From positions 1 to 60,592 of the forward strand of contig CAZFYZ010000006.1 of assembly GCA_964523735.1 (NCBI GenBank): a stretch of 60,592 nt of DNA, read 5' to 3'. This document shows positions 1 to 8,619 of this stretch, piece by piece. The number at the start of each line of letters is the position of its first letter. The first letter of the stretch is position 1. Made by a program: the position numbers and the translations under genes. Source of the DNA: CAZFYZ01 sp964523735 (GTDB lineage: Bacteria; Armatimonadota; UBA5829). The notes below the pieces were generated by a model. That model saw only the letters and a program-made list of their open reading frames with translations. It was not told where the DNA came from and searched no databases.

Positions 1-1
1 C

Positions 2-127
2 TCCGTCGAGGACGCGATTGGCGCAGACGAGATGTTCACGGTCCTTCTGGGCGATCAGGTAGAGCCGCGCAAGGCATTCATCGAGGCACACGCCAGGGAG
101 ACCTGGAATGTTGACTGGCACGCCTAG
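2..127 (+). CDS. gyrB: DNA gyrase subunit B, C-terminal end only (partial)
   Basis: The window opens inside a gene whose last 41 codons can be read in frame from base 2 to a TAG stop. The residues GADEMFTVLLGDQVEPRKAF followed by IEAHARE match the very C-terminus of GyrB, the ATPase subunit of the type II topoisomerase that introduces negative supercoils. GyrB proteins usually end in MGDxVExRRxFIExNA, so the call rests on that tail alone; ParE has a similar tail but a less close match. The catalytic GHKL and Toprim regions lie outside the window. A gap of 90 bases separates it from lpxK, which is therefore probably a separate unit. Confidence 0.85.
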   Translation, partial: SVEDAIGADEMFTVLLGDQVEPRKAFIEAHARETWNVDWHA

Positions 128-217
128 CTGCATCTCCCACACGTCTTGTATTACCTGTGGCCATAGTCACGGCTGGCTGATACCATAGCCCGAGAGGCCG
201 TAAGAGGAACCTGGCGC

Positions 218-1345
218 ATGGTCAGAAGTTATCTGGAACGCGTAATCTTGGGCGAGGAGCGCGGAGTAGCAGCGTGGCTCTTGCGAGCAGCACTGGCGCC
301 GCTGGCGATTGTTTACTGCGTTGGGCTGGCTGTCTATCTTGCGGTCTATTCGGTAGGCCTTCGGAAGAGGCATCGGCTGCCGGTTCCGGTCATAAGTGTC
401 GGCAACCTGACTTTTGGCGGGACAGGGAAGACGCCTGCCGTCGAGGCGATCTGCCGAATCCTGCTCGAGTCCGGCAAGCGGGTGACGATTCTGTCCCGAG
501 GCCACGGTGGCTCAGCAAAGAGCAGCGTGATCGTCTCCGGAGGCCCCTCGATAAGGTGTGACAGCCGGGAGTGCGGTGATGAGCCCATGGCTTTGGCCCG
601 CGCGCTGCCCGGGGTATCGGTTGTTGTCGGCAAGGATCGCCGTGAGAGCGGTGAGCTGGCCTGTCGCGAACTGGCCCCGGACGTGATAGTGTTGGACGAT
701 GGGCTGCAGTTCTGGCAGCTCCACAGGGATCTCGACGTGGTGGTGATGGACGCTTCCCGCCCGTTCGGCAGCGGATTCGTGATGCCGATGGGTGATCTGC
801 GAGAGCCCGCATCAGGCCTGCGCAGGGCCGGCGCTGTCCTGCTGACGGACGCCCACAGGCTCGAGGAATCCAAGCTCGAGCGCCTGAAGAAGAAGATCGG
901 ACGCTTATCTCGGCACGCCGTCGTGCTTACCGCTAAGAGGAAGCCCTCGTGGCTTCGGCGGGTTGGGGGACCGGCCGAGGACCTGCTCTTTCTCGATGGC
1001 CTCAAGGTGGTTGCCTTTTCCGGCATTGGTCAGCCTGGTTCGTTCGGCGACACGCTGGAAAGTCTTGGCTCCTTCGTGCTTGAACGGCTTGTGTTTCCGG
1101 ACCACCATCCATATACTGAGGATGACCTGCGCCTGATCGAGTCGCGCAGAACTCAACTGGGCGCACAAGCTGTCATAACAACGGACAAGGATTACTCGCG
1201 GATCGGAGACGAGAGTCCGATCCAGGATCTATATGTACTTGGTATCGAACTCCACATCCCAGAGCGATCACGGCTTGCCGAGCGGCTCCTCGGAACGTGT
1301 GACGGAGCGCGCCAAGCGTCTTCCTCCGGCAAAGCGACTCATTAA
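218..1345 (+). CDS. lpxK: Tetraacyldisaccharide 4'-kinase (lipid A kinase)
   Basis: LpxK phosphorylates the 4' position of the tetraacyl-disaccharide 1-phosphate precursor of lipid A at the inner face of the inner membrane. The 375-residue length fits the family. An N-terminal hydrophobic segment (about residues 22-46) is followed by the P-loop GNLTFGGTGKT at 62-72 and the conserved LDDGLQ motif at 159-164 followed by RDLDVVVMD. The ATG is preceded by a purine-rich AAGAGGAA stretch. It heads a chain of overlapping same-strand genes running to 8619, so it probably leads the operon for lipid A and core assembly. Its presence shows a diderm envelope with LPS. I see nothing degenerate in it. Confidence 0.95.
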   Translation: MVRSYLERVILGEERGVAAWLLRAALAPLAIVYCVGLAVYLAVYSVGLRKRHRLPVPVISVGNLTFGGTGKTPAVEAICRILLESGKRVTILSRGHGGSAKSSVIVSGGPSIRCDSRECGDEPMALARALPGVSVVVGKDRRESGELACRELAPDVIVLDDGLQFWQLHRDLDVVVMDASRPFGSGFVMPMGDLREPASGLRRAGAVLLTDAHRLEESKLERLKKKIGRLSRHAVVLTAKRKPSWLRRVGGPAEDLLFLDGLKVVAFSGIGQPGSFGDTLESLGSFVLERLVFPDHHPYTEDDLRLIESRRTQLGAQAVITTDKDYSRIGDESPIQDLYVLGIELHIPERSRLAERLLGTCDGARQASSSGKATH

Positions 1346-2219
1346 GCTCATCGGCAGGACCGCATTCTGGTGGCTGTGGGTGAGCTCAAGACTGATGACG
1401 CCGTGGCTGGTGCGATGCTTGGGCGGCGCGCTGGGGTCAGCGTTTTACTCCTGCTCAAAACGCTACCGCACCGTCGCGATCAAGAACCTGCGGGCGGCAT
1501 ATCCCGGAGCAACGGACGACTGGGTCAGGAGGACTGCCCGCGAGGTATTCCGCCACTTCGCGCGCGAGGGGCTCCAGTTCTTCCGCCTGCTATCGCTCGG
1601 CAAACAGGAAATCGATGCGATGATAGACATCGAGGGCGTCGAGCACATCGACCGTGCATTGTCATCCGGTAAGGGCTGCGTGGCGATTACCGCCCACTAT
1701 GGCAACTGGGAGCTTCTTGCTCGCAAGCTTGCTATTCAGGGATATCCAATCAACGTGATCGCGCGTGATAGTGACGATCCGGGTCTGACGGGCATGGGCA
1801 CCCGCATGCGGGAGTCCGGCGGCTACAAGGTCTTTGACAAGGATCAGCCGATCATCGGGGCGTTCCGTCGGCTCAAACGCAATGAGATCCTTGGCATCCT
1901 GCCGGATCAGAACGAGTCTCACGGCATCCTGGTTCCCTTCTTCGGTCTGTTGGCAAGGACAGCGCCCGGCCCGGCCGTGCTCGCGCTGAAGTCCGGCGCG
2001 CCGATGCTGTCAGCATTCGCACACAGGAAAGATGATGGGCGCTATCTGGCTCGAGTCTATCCCGTAATCGATTTCCAGCCAACGGGAGACGACGAGGCCG
2101 ATATCGCCTCACTCACGGCACTGTTCACCAAGGCCATCGAGACTGAGGTGCGCACCAACCCAGCACAGTGGCTGTGGCTGCACGACCGCTGGAAATCGTC
2201 GCCGGAGGCCCCGCAGTGA
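1299..2219 (+). CDS. Lipid A biosynthesis acyltransferase (LpxL/HtrB family)
   Basis: Members transfer a secondary acyl chain to lipid A precursors at the inner membrane. The catalytic HX4(D/E) signature is present as HYGNWE at residues 133-138, with LPDQNE and the C-terminal PAQWLWLHDRWK, typical of the family (usually about 300 residues). I place the start at the GTG at 1299, giving 306 residues, because the open frame upstream (ATG at 1233) lies deep inside lpxK and adds 22 residues that do not resemble the family N-terminus. The gene overlaps the end of lpxK by 47 bases. Whether it acts as LpxL, LpxM or a related acyltransferase cannot be decided from sequence. Confidence 0.9.
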   Translation: MTERAKRLPPAKRLIKLIGRTAFWWLWVSSRLMTPWLVRCLGGALGSAFYSCSKRYRTVAIKNLRAAYPGATDDWVRRTAREVFRHFAREGLQFFRLLSLGKQEIDAMIDIEGVEHIDRALSSGKGCVAITAHYGNWELLARKLAIQGYPINVIARDSDDPGLTGMGTRMRESGGYKVFDKDQPIIGAFRRLKRNEILGILPDQNESHGILVPFFGLLARTAPGPAVLALKSGAPMLSAFAHRKDDGRYLARVYPVIDFQPTGDDEADIASLTALFTKAIETEVRTNPAQWLWLHDRWKSSPEAPQ

Positions 2220-3271
2220 TAGACCGACCTGAGCGGATCCTCATAGTGAAACTCAGCGCGATTGGCGATGTGCTGATGGCGACGCCGGTTGCTCGTGCCT
2301 TGCGGAAGGCCTTTCCGGAGGCCCGCATCGAGTGGGTCGTGGAGAAGAAGGCTGCCGACATCGTCCTCGGCAACCCCTATCTCGATGATGTCGTTGTGTG
2401 GGAACGCACGAACGGCAAGAATGGTCCGGCACGAACAATGAGCTTCCTCAGGGGCCTGTCTGCGCTATCTCGCGAACTCCGGTCTAGACGGTTCGATGTT
2501 TGCCTTGATCTGCAGGGGCTGATGCGCAGCGCTATCGTATGTGCGGCCTCTGGCTCGAAGCGACGTATCGGTTTTGCTGATGCTGCCGAGGGCGGTGTGC
2601 TCTTCTATCACGAGAAGTACGATCCATCCGGTCCCGAACTCAACGCCCAGCAGCGCAATCTCGACATTCTGAAGACCATCGGCGTTGAATCCACCGAAAC
2701 AGCAATGCACATGCCTGTGATGGATGACGACCGTGCGTTCGCTGCCGATCTCTTTGAGCGGGAACGGTTGAATGGCCAGACTGTGGTGGCGTTCTGCCCG
2801 GCGACAACCTGGGTCAATAAGCACTGGGTGCCCGAGGGCTGGTCCGGCGTCTCGGAACTGCTGTCGCGGAACCACAACGCGCGGACTGTCATCCTGGGGT
2901 CAAAGGCGGACTTGGCACTGGCTGAGCGTATCGTTGGAGAGTCCCCCGCTCCACCGGTAGTCTTCGCCGGCCAGACGACTTTGAAGCAGGCGGGCGCTGT
3001 CATGGAACGATGTGCCGCGGTAATAGGCGTCGATACCGGGCTTCTTCATATGTCGGTCGCGCTTGACAGGCCCACGGTTGGCCTCTTCGGTGCAAGCGCG
3101 TGGCGCTGCTTCCAGCAGAAAGACAACTTCGTCTGGGTCGCGAAGGAGTTCCCCTGCAGCCCTTGTCAGCGTCACCCGATCTGCGATAACATCGACTGTA
3201 TGCGGGCAATCACTCCGGAGGATGTCCTGTCAGCAGTGAGTCCTTGGCTTGATGCTAAGCCCAGCAACTGA
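2216..3271 (+). CDS. GT9 glycosyltransferase, heptosyltransferase-like (first copy)
   Basis: This 351-residue protein begins VIDRPERILIVKLSAIGDVL, the classic N-terminus of GT9 ADP-heptose:LPS heptosyltransferases (the SAIGD motif binds the acceptor side). The C-terminal half has the nucleotide-sugar region GVDTGLLHMSVALDRPTVGLFG and a Cys pair around the CSPC...CDNIDCM segment seen in many members. The start is the GTG at 2216, which overlaps the upstream stop codon and has GGAGG nine bases upstream. Given lpxK upstream and a heptose kinase at the end of the operon, it probably adds L,D-heptose or a related sugar to the inner core. Exact donor and acceptor are unknown. Confidence 0.88.
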   Translation: MIDRPERILIVKLSAIGDVLMATPVARALRKAFPEARIEWVVEKKAADIVLGNPYLDDVVVWERTNGKNGPARTMSFLRGLSALSRELRSRRFDVCLDLQGLMRSAIVCAASGSKRRIGFADAAEGGVLFYHEKYDPSGPELNAQQRNLDILKTIGVESTETAMHMPVMDDDRAFAADLFERERLNGQTVVAFCPATTWVNKHWVPEGWSGVSELLSRNHNARTVILGSKADLALAERIVGESPAPPVVFAGQTTLKQAGAVMERCAAVIGVDTGLLHMSVALDRPTVGLFGASAWRCFQQKDNFVWVAKEFPCSPCQRHPICDNIDCMRAITPEDVLSAVSPWLDAKPSN

Positions 3272-3279
3272 ATCTCAAC

Positions 3280-4299
3280 ATGCGGATCGTGTGCTTCCAT
3301 CTGAACCAGATCGGTGACCTGGCATTCTCGCTGCCCGCGCTGAAGTGCATCCGGGACGGGATCGGCGACGCTTGGATAGCCAGCGTGGTCCGCCCGGGGG
3401 CTGTTGAACTGATGGAAGCGACCGGCCTCGTGGACGAGGTTCTGGCTCGGCGGAGTGGCGTGGGTCCGGACAAACTGAGGCTTGCTTGCAGATTGGCTGC
3501 AATGCACGTCGACGCCGCAGTAGTCTTCTCTCAGAGTGCTGAGTGTGCCCTGCTTTCGTGGCTCACGGGAGCCCCTTCTCGGATCGGCTTCGCGGACACG
3601 AGTCTCGGGGCGCTTCTCACCCAAAGACAACCGTTCACGCACCCACCGTCAACCGAGAACAACCTGCGGCTGATCAAGGCATTGGGGGCTGCTATTACCA
3701 CACCGGATTACGTGGGCTTGCTTAGAGCCTCTGACGGTATGCGTGCACGCGCGAACAAGCTTCTTCTGGAGAGAGGCATCGGGCCGGAGGACAGATTGGT
3801 CGCCTTTTCGCCGGGCACATCCGGTCGCAGACGTCTTAAACTGTGGACTGATTCGGGATTTGCGGAGGTGGGTCGGCATCTAGTTCGTGAGGGTGTGAGG
3901 GTTGTGGTTGTCGGGACCTCACCCGCCGATCGGATTGTAGAGGATTGTGGCGAGATGTTAGACTTATCTGGACAGACAGATCTAGGTACGGCCGTAGGCA
4001 TCCTGGCACGATCAGAGACGCTTGTGGCGGTGGACTCCGGAATCCTGCACCTCGCGGCTGCACTTGGAAAGCAGGTGGTTGGGCTCTATGGGCCGTCCGA
4101 CCCTGCAGTCACAGGCCCTCAGGGATCCGGTCATGCGGTCCTAACATCGGGTGCCGACTGCGCGCCATGTAACCAGGGCGAGTGTAGATTCGACAGAATA
4201 TGTATGACAAGCCTGGACCCTGGCATAGTCATCGAGGCGATCGATTGCATCCTATCCAGTAACCTGCAGGGCGACACCGCCTCAATGGATCAGTCTTAG
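3280..4299 (+). CDS. GT9 glycosyltransferase, heptosyltransferase-like (second copy)
   Basis: A second GT9-family protein of 339 residues follows the first by only eight bases. Its start MRIVCFHLNQIGDLAFSLPA is a divergent version of the family N-terminus (NQIGD for SAIGD). The donor-binding part reads AVDSGILHLAAALGKQVVGLYG, followed by a Cys-rich tail (CAPCNQGECRFDRIC) like that of the neighbour. Two tandem GT9 enzymes match the usual pattern of heptosyltransferase I and II acting one after the other on the core, but which does which step cannot be told. The Cys-rich ends of both copies are shared with many environmental GT9 proteins. Confidence 0.87.
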   Translation: MRIVCFHLNQIGDLAFSLPALKCIRDGIGDAWIASVVRPGAVELMEATGLVDEVLARRSGVGPDKLRLACRLAAMHVDAAVVFSQSAECALLSWLTGAPSRIGFADTSLGALLTQRQPFTHPPSTENNLRLIKALGAAITTPDYVGLLRASDGMRARANKLLLERGIGPEDRLVAFSPGTSGRRRLKLWTDSGFAEVGRHLVREGVRVVVVGTSPADRIVEDCGEMLDLSGQTDLGTAVGILARSETLVAVDSGILHLAAALGKQVVGLYGPSDPAVTGPQGSGHAVLTSGADCAPCNQGECRFDRICMTSLDPGIVIEAIDCILSSNLQGDTASMDQS

Positions 4300-4341
4300 T
4301 ACTATGTGGTTTTCGACTCTGGACTTCGACCTCTGACTGAT

Positions 4342-5106
4342 ATGTCCATTACAGCCTGCGTGATAACACTGAACGAGGAGCACAACATAGAGGCCTGTCT
4401 CTCCGGCCTCGCGTTTGCTGACGAGATCGTGCTCGTGGATTCACTCAGTACGGACGGGACGGTCGAGCTTGCGCGGAAGTTCACTGATAAGATCGTCCTG
4501 CGCGAGTTCAGGGGCTTCTCGGAACAGAAGACGGCCGCGCTTGAGATGGCCACTGGCGATTGGGTGCTATTTGTGGATGCCGATGAGGTTGTTACCCCGG
4601 AACTCGCCCTGGCGATCATTGACGCTGTCGCGAGCGGGCGCTATGACGCCTACAGGATGCCGCGCCGCACGTCGTTTCTGGGGCGCGAAATACGGTATTG
4701 CGGTTGGTATCCTGACTACCAGCTCCGTCTCGTTCGGCGTGAGAAAGCCCGTTTTCCTGAGCGACTGGTGCACGAGACGATGGAGATAGACGGGCCCATC
4801 GGTTCACTGAAGCCGGCTCTCATACACAACTGTGATCCAACCTTGGATGACTACTTTCGCAAGATGGTACTTTATGCCCGCGCTGCAGCTATGCAGAAGC
4901 AACTGGACGGCAGAACATTCAGAATCGGCGATATTCTCTTCACCCCGGCACTTAGGTTCTTGAAGATGTATGTTGTCAAGCAGGGCTATCGGGACGGAAT
5001 GCACGGACTGGTGCTGTCCGTACTCACAGCCTGTTCAACCGCTTTACGCTACGCTATGCTGTGGGATCTCGACAAGCACGGGCGTGCGACCGGGAGCAAG
5101 CAATGA
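4342..5106 (+). CDS. GT2 family glycosyltransferase (LPS core type)
   Basis: A 254-residue GT-A fold enzyme: it starts MSITACVITLNEEHNIEAC and has the acidic metal-binding stretch DWVLFVDADEVVTPEL, followed by HNCDP... in the acceptor part. The layout matches the WaaE/KdtX-like branch of GT2, which transfers a hexose to the LPS inner core. The frame is open further upstream to a GTG at 4306, but I prefer the ATG at 4342 because the conserved domain begins right there; neither has a strong Shine-Dalgarno sequence. The stop overlaps the next start (ATGA), so translation is probably coupled. The sugar transferred is not known. Confidence 0.85.
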   Translation: MSITACVITLNEEHNIEACLSGLAFADEIVLVDSLSTDGTVELARKFTDKIVLREFRGFSEQKTAALEMATGDWVLFVDADEVVTPELALAIIDAVASGRYDAYRMPRRTSFLGREIRYCGWYPDYQLRLVRREKARFPERLVHETMEIDGPIGSLKPALIHNCDPTLDDYFRKMVLYARAAAMQKQLDGRTFRIGDILFTPALRFLKMYVVKQGYRDGMHGLVLSVLTACSTALRYAMLWDLDKHGRATGSKQ

Positions 5107-5855
5107 GCAAGTTACTGACATTGTTATTCACTTTGTTGCTGGCGGCCTCAACGGCGGTTTGTGTCTCGGATACCGCGACGCTGATCACAGAGGCCGAACT
5201 CAAGGCAAGGGTTGAGAAAGCCGCCAAGGATCTGCAGGACATCTCAATGGTTGGCACGGTCACGTTCAAGAACAAGAAAGCGCTCGCCAAGATCGATGCC
5301 AACTACTCTCGCCTCTATGACTTCAAGTCTGCTACGGTGGTTCACAAGTCCCCAAGTAGCTTCAGGATGGACGGCAAGCTTGGCATGGTTCGCTTCGAAT
5401 ACATCATTAGCGGCGGCCACAAGATCGTCCGAGCCCCAAGCATTCGCTTCACCAAGAAGGAGGACTACTCGGACGACCCGGCGAAACTGCAAGATACGCT
5501 GGATATCGGGCTTGTCACGCCTTCCCTCTGGCGCCACCGCAAGGTTGAGATCATTGACGATCCCGAGGCGTCCGCTGCGGGTGAGATCAAAGTCCGCCTG
5601 CGCTGGCCCAAGGGCGATATGATCCATTATGTGTGGATTGACCAGGCCGACCTCTATCTCAAGCGCTTCGAGAAACGGGACCCGACCGGCAAACTTCTGT
5701 TCAGGGTGGAGTACTCCGAGCCGCGACAGGCTGGGGGAGTGATCTGGATGCCGACCAAAGTCGAGGTCTTCTCCGCTGATGGCGAGAGGGCCGGCGCGTC
5801 CGAGTACAGCGATATCAAAGTAAACTTGGGCGTTCAGGACTCATTCTTTGAGTAG
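5103..5855 (+). CDS. LolA/LolB-like periplasmic lipoprotein-carrier-type protein
   Basis: This 250-residue protein starts MSKLLTLLFTLLLAASTAVC, a probable signal sequence (possibly a lipoprotein signal, with Cys at 20), then a mixed beta-strand region rich in alternating hydrophobics such as KATVVHKSPSSFRMDGKLG-like strands and LRWPKGDMIHYVWIDQADLY. This half-barrel pattern fits the LolA/LolB-like group that shuttles lipoproteins or binds acyl chains in the periplasm; it is too diverged to name exactly. Its place between a glycosyltransferase and a methyltransferase of the LPS operon suggests an envelope role. The start overlaps the previous stop by ATGA; the next gene overlaps its last eight bases. 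Confidence 0.6.
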   Translation: MSKLLTLLFTLLLAASTAVCVSDTATLITEAELKARVEKAAKDLQDISMVGTVTFKNKKALAKIDANYSRLYDFKSATVVHKSPSSFRMDGKLGMVRFEYIISGGHKIVRAPSIRFTKKEDYSDDPAKLQDTLDIGLVTPSLWRHRKVEIIDDPEASAAGEIKVRLRWPKGDMIHYVWIDQADLYLKRFEKRDPTGKLLFRVEYSEPRQAGGVIWMPTKVEVFSADGERAGASEYSDIKVNLGVQDSFFE

Positions 5856-6639
5856 GCCCTGCAACATCTGTGGCTGCGAGGCATCCTCCCTGCTCGTCGA
5901 GAAGGCTGGCTACAGGGTCTACCAATGCGGTGGGTGTGGGCTGGCATTCACGCACCCTCTGCCGGAATCGATCGCTGAGCAGTACGACGCTCGCTACTTT
6001 GAGCTGTACCGAAAGCGCCACGCGTTCCGACTGAAGCGTGCAGATGCCAGGCTGAGGCGAGTCGAGTTGATGATTGCCCCCGGCCGGCTCCTGGACATTG
6101 GCTGCTCACTCGGCTACTTCGTCGAAGCGGCCAACGCCAGGGGTTGGCAAGCCTCAGGCATCGACATATCGGAGCACGCAGCCGAGGAAGCCCGAAAGCT
6201 CGGCTTGGATGTCAGTGCAGCGACCCTTGACTGCGCAGGCTTCCCAGATGGATCGTTCGACTGTGTTACCATGTGGGACGTGCTTGAACACGTGTCTGAT
6301 CCGACCGAGCATATGCTCGAGGTTCACCGCATACTTGCCCCTGGAGGGATGGTTGCTATTGGGACGCCGAATCTCGGTCACTCGGCATTCCGCCTTGGAA
6401 GGGAGCGCTGGCGACACCTCAAGCCTGCTGAGCACATATACTACTTCAGAGACTCGAGCATCCAACGGCTGTTGGCCAAGACCGGCTTTTCGCTGGTCCG
6501 TCCGTCGCTCTTTGGTGGACGATCGTTCCCCGGCAGCGGAGGAGCCCGGTTGTGCGCGTTCCTAACCGGCATTGCGCAGCCAAACGACGTTATGATTGTT
6601 TACGGAGCCAGGAATGACCTCAAAATACCCATCGGTTGA
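5848..6639 (+). CDS. Class I SAM-dependent methyltransferase with N-terminal zinc-binding motif
   Basis: The 263-residue product starts with two Cys pairs (CNICGC near residue 5 and CGGCGL near 27) that probably bind a zinc ion, then a Rossmann methyltransferase core. Motif I is LLDIGCSLGYFVEAA, the acidic residue is in SGIDIS, and motif II/III is DCVTMWDVLEHVSDP. This architecture is common in sugar or O-antigen methyltransferases. The open frame begins at a TTG at 5848 inside the end of the previous gene; the Cys-pair motif begins right after it, so a later start would destroy the motif. It is translationally coupled to both neighbours. The substrate is unknown, possibly a core or capsule sugar. 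Confidence 0.8.
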   Translation: MSRPCNICGCEASSLLVEKAGYRVYQCGGCGLAFTHPLPESIAEQYDARYFELYRKRHAFRLKRADARLRRVELMIAPGRLLDIGCSLGYFVEAANARGWQASGIDISEHAAEEARKLGLDVSAATLDCAGFPDGSFDCVTMWDVLEHVSDPTEHMLEVHRILAPGGMVAIGTPNLGHSAFRLGRERWRHLKPAEHIYYFRDSSIQRLLAKTGFSLVRPSLFGGRSFPGSGGARLCAFLTGIAQPNDVMIVYGARNDLKIPIG

Positions 6640-7606
6640 CCTGACTGGGCTAAGGACGATGTCCATCAGCGACCGCCAGAGCAAAGTGAGCGTGGATGAC
6701 TTCGCCTCGCCGGTGTCGGCCGGGTCCAGTGCGAGCGAGCTTCTCGATTCCTTGCCGGACATTCTGGCCGGCAAGTGGATTCGCACCGTTATCGACCGGA
6801 TCGTCCGCGCCCGCGAGCGGGACAGGGCGGTTGTAGTCGCGATGGGCGCGCACGTGATCAAGTGCGGGCTGAGTCCAATACTGATCGATCTCATGCGTCG
6901 CGGGGTAATAACCGCGCTTGCCCTCAATGGCGCGGGCGGAATTCACGACTCCGAGATCGCGCTCTTTGGCACGACCTCTGAGGATGTCGTCGATGGCATG
7001 CGCACGGGCATGTTCGGTATGACAAGTGAGACCGCTGATTTCCTCAACTCCGGTGCCCGTCGCGCCTGTGACCAAGGCCTTGGCTTCGGAGAAGCGCTGG
7101 GACAGGCTTTGGAGTGCGGTGATTCATCACCGCTGTGTCACGGAGATCCAGCTGCGCACCGCAATGTCAGTCTTCTAGCTGCCGGGTACCGGTACAGCGT
7201 TCCTGTTACGGTTCATGTCTCGATTGGCAGCGATATCGTCCACATGCACCCCTCAGCCAGTGGCGCGGCGATAGGTGAGGCTTCAATGCACGACTACCGC
7301 ATCCTGACCGAGGCGATGCGCCAGCTCGGTGACGGCGGAGTGCTTCTCAACATCGGGTCGGCTGTCGTGCTGCCCGAGGTCGTGCTCAAAGCGATTACGA
7401 CCCTGATCAATCTGGGCAATCCGGTTGCTGGCATGACAGGGGTCAATCTGGACTTTGTCCAGCACTACCGGTCCAACCAGCAGATCGTTGCGCGGGTCCG
7501 TGAGGTTGGCGGGGAAGGAATCTCGCTCACCGGCCACCACGAACTGATGATTCCCCTCATTGCTGCCGGCATCATCGACCGCATAGAAACAGGGGTGACG
7601 CGGTGA
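6614..7606 (+). CDS. Deoxyhypusine-synthase-like protein of LPS cluster, function unknown
   Basis: The 330-residue protein has a nucleotide-binding-like core: VVVAMGAHVIKCGLSPIL, then LALNGAGGIHDSEIALFGTT and VTVHVSIGSDIVHMHP, ending with GNPVAGMTGVNLDFVQHYR. These resemble the bacterial branch of the deoxyhypusine synthase fold, but I cannot find the catalytic Lys segment of true deoxyhypusine synthases, so I do not assign that activity. It sits between a methyltransferase (26-base overlap) and the heptose kinase (4-base overlap), which argues for a role in heptose or core metabolism. I chose the ATG at 6614, after GGAGCCAGGA, over the TTG at 6596. Residues about 168-174 look like an inserted palindromic repeat (see repeat at 7111-7136). 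Confidence 0.6.
   Translation: MTSKYPSVDLTGLRTMSISDRQSKVSVDDFASPVSAGSSASELLDSLPDILAGKWIRTVIDRIVRARERDRAVVVAMGAHVIKCGLSPILIDLMRRGVITALALNGAGGIHDSEIALFGTTSEDVVDGMRTGMFGMTSETADFLNSGARRACDQGLGFGEALGQALECGDSSPLCHGDPAAHRNVSLLAAGYRYSVPVTVHVSIGSDIVHMHPSASGAAIGEASMHDYRILTEAMRQLGDGGVLLNIGSAVVLPEVVLKAITTLINLGNPVAGMTGVNLDFVQHYRSNQQIVARVREVGGEGISLTGHHELMIPLIAAGIIDRIETGVTR
7111..7136. repeat. Palindromic repeat candidate inside the deoxyhypusine-synthase-like gene
   Basis: GCGGTGAT at 7116-7123 and ATCACCGC at 7126-7133 form a perfect 8-base inverted repeat with a two-base spacer, in frame in the coding sequence as ECGDSSPLC. It lies in a loop-like stretch between ALGQAL and NVSLLAAGY. The encoded CGDSSPL stretch resembles a dispersed repeat I recall from environmental genomes; that is memory, not a search. 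Confidence 0.4.
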
Positions 7607-8619
7607 ATATTGACCTATGCCGACAGGCGCTCAAGGGTTTCGCGGGAAAACGCGTGCTGGTTATCGGCGACCTGATGCTGGACGAGCACATTTGGGGCAC
7701 GGTCGAGCGAATATCTCCAGAGGCCCCCGTAATGGTGGTGCGCGTTGACCCGCTCAAGGAGGCCTGGCAGGATTACCGCCCTGGCGGGGCGGCCAATGTG
7801 GCTCGGAGCATATGCGCACTGGGTGGGCATGTCTCGGTTGTGGGGCTTGTCGGCGACGATGAGAGCGGCCGGATTCTGCGCGACTCGCTGGCGTCCGACG
7901 GACTCGATGTTACCGGCGTCCTGACCGATCCACATCGCCCCACCACCTGCAAGACCCGCATCTGGGCTTCGCATCGGCAGCAGGTTCTCCGGATCGATCG
8001 AGAAAGCAAGAGGGACCTGACACGGTCAACCCTCTCAACGCTCATCGATCACATTCAAAGCGCTGTGGAGAGCGCCGATGCGCTGATTCTCTCCGACTAC
8101 GACAAGGGTATCTTCTGCGATGGCGCCGCAGCAGCGGCGATCAAGTCCGCCAACACCGACGGCAAGATCAGCGTCTGCAACGCGAAGCCTCGAAACCTGC
8201 CTCACTTCTCCGGGGCAGGTGTGGTGACGCTTAACCAGCCTGAGGCTTCGGCTGCATCCGGCATGGACATAGTCTCAGAGGCGGATGCTGAAGAGGCCGG
8301 TAAGGCCATCATGAACAGCGTCAGGTCACGTGGACTAGTCATCACGCGAGGCGCGCACGGCATGTGCGTGATGGACGGCGACTGCGTCTCTCACATTCCA
8401 CCAATCGAGATCGAGGTCTATGACGCTGTTGGCGCCGGAGATGCTGTTGCCAGCGCTCTGACTTTGTCGCTTGCGTGTGGACTTGACCTTCTACACTCGG
8501 GGGCGATAGCCAACTGTGCGGGTGGGGCAGTCGTGCGCAAAGTCGGTGTTGTGACTACGTCTGTGGAAGAAGTCGATCGTCTTCTGGTCGAGTGGTCGCA
8601 AACCGTGACGTTGGGGTAG
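7603..8619 (+). CDS. hldA: D-glycero-beta-D-manno-heptose-7-phosphate kinase
   Basis: This PfkB-family sugar kinase (338 residues) matches the kinase half of RfaE/HldE, which phosphorylates heptose 7-phosphate at C1 on the way to ADP-heptose. Evidence: VLVIGDLMLDEHIWG and RISPEAPVMVV at the N-terminus, GGAANVA at 61-67, LILSDYDKGIF, and the anion-hole/catalytic motif DAVGAGDA with the likely base Asp280. The adenylyltransferase half of HldE (HxGH motif) is absent, so this is a stand-alone kinase (HldA/RfaE1 type); the partner must be elsewhere. The substrate segment reads SVCNAKPRN where many members have D/N-PK. The GTG start overlaps the previous stop, closing the LPS operon. Confidence 0.87.
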   Translation: MNIDLCRQALKGFAGKRVLVIGDLMLDEHIWGTVERISPEAPVMVVRVDPLKEAWQDYRPGGAANVARSICALGGHVSVVGLVGDDESGRILRDSLASDGLDVTGVLTDPHRPTTCKTRIWASHRQQVLRIDRESKRDLTRSTLSTLIDHIQSAVESADALILSDYDKGIFCDGAAAAAIKSANTDGKISVCNAKPRNLPHFSGAGVVTLNQPEASAASGMDIVSEADAEEAGKAIMNSVRSRGLVITRGAHGMCVMDGDCVSHIPPIEIEVYDAVGAGDAVASALTLSLACGLDLLHSGAIANCAGGAVVRKVGVVTTSVEEVDRLLVEWSQTVTLG

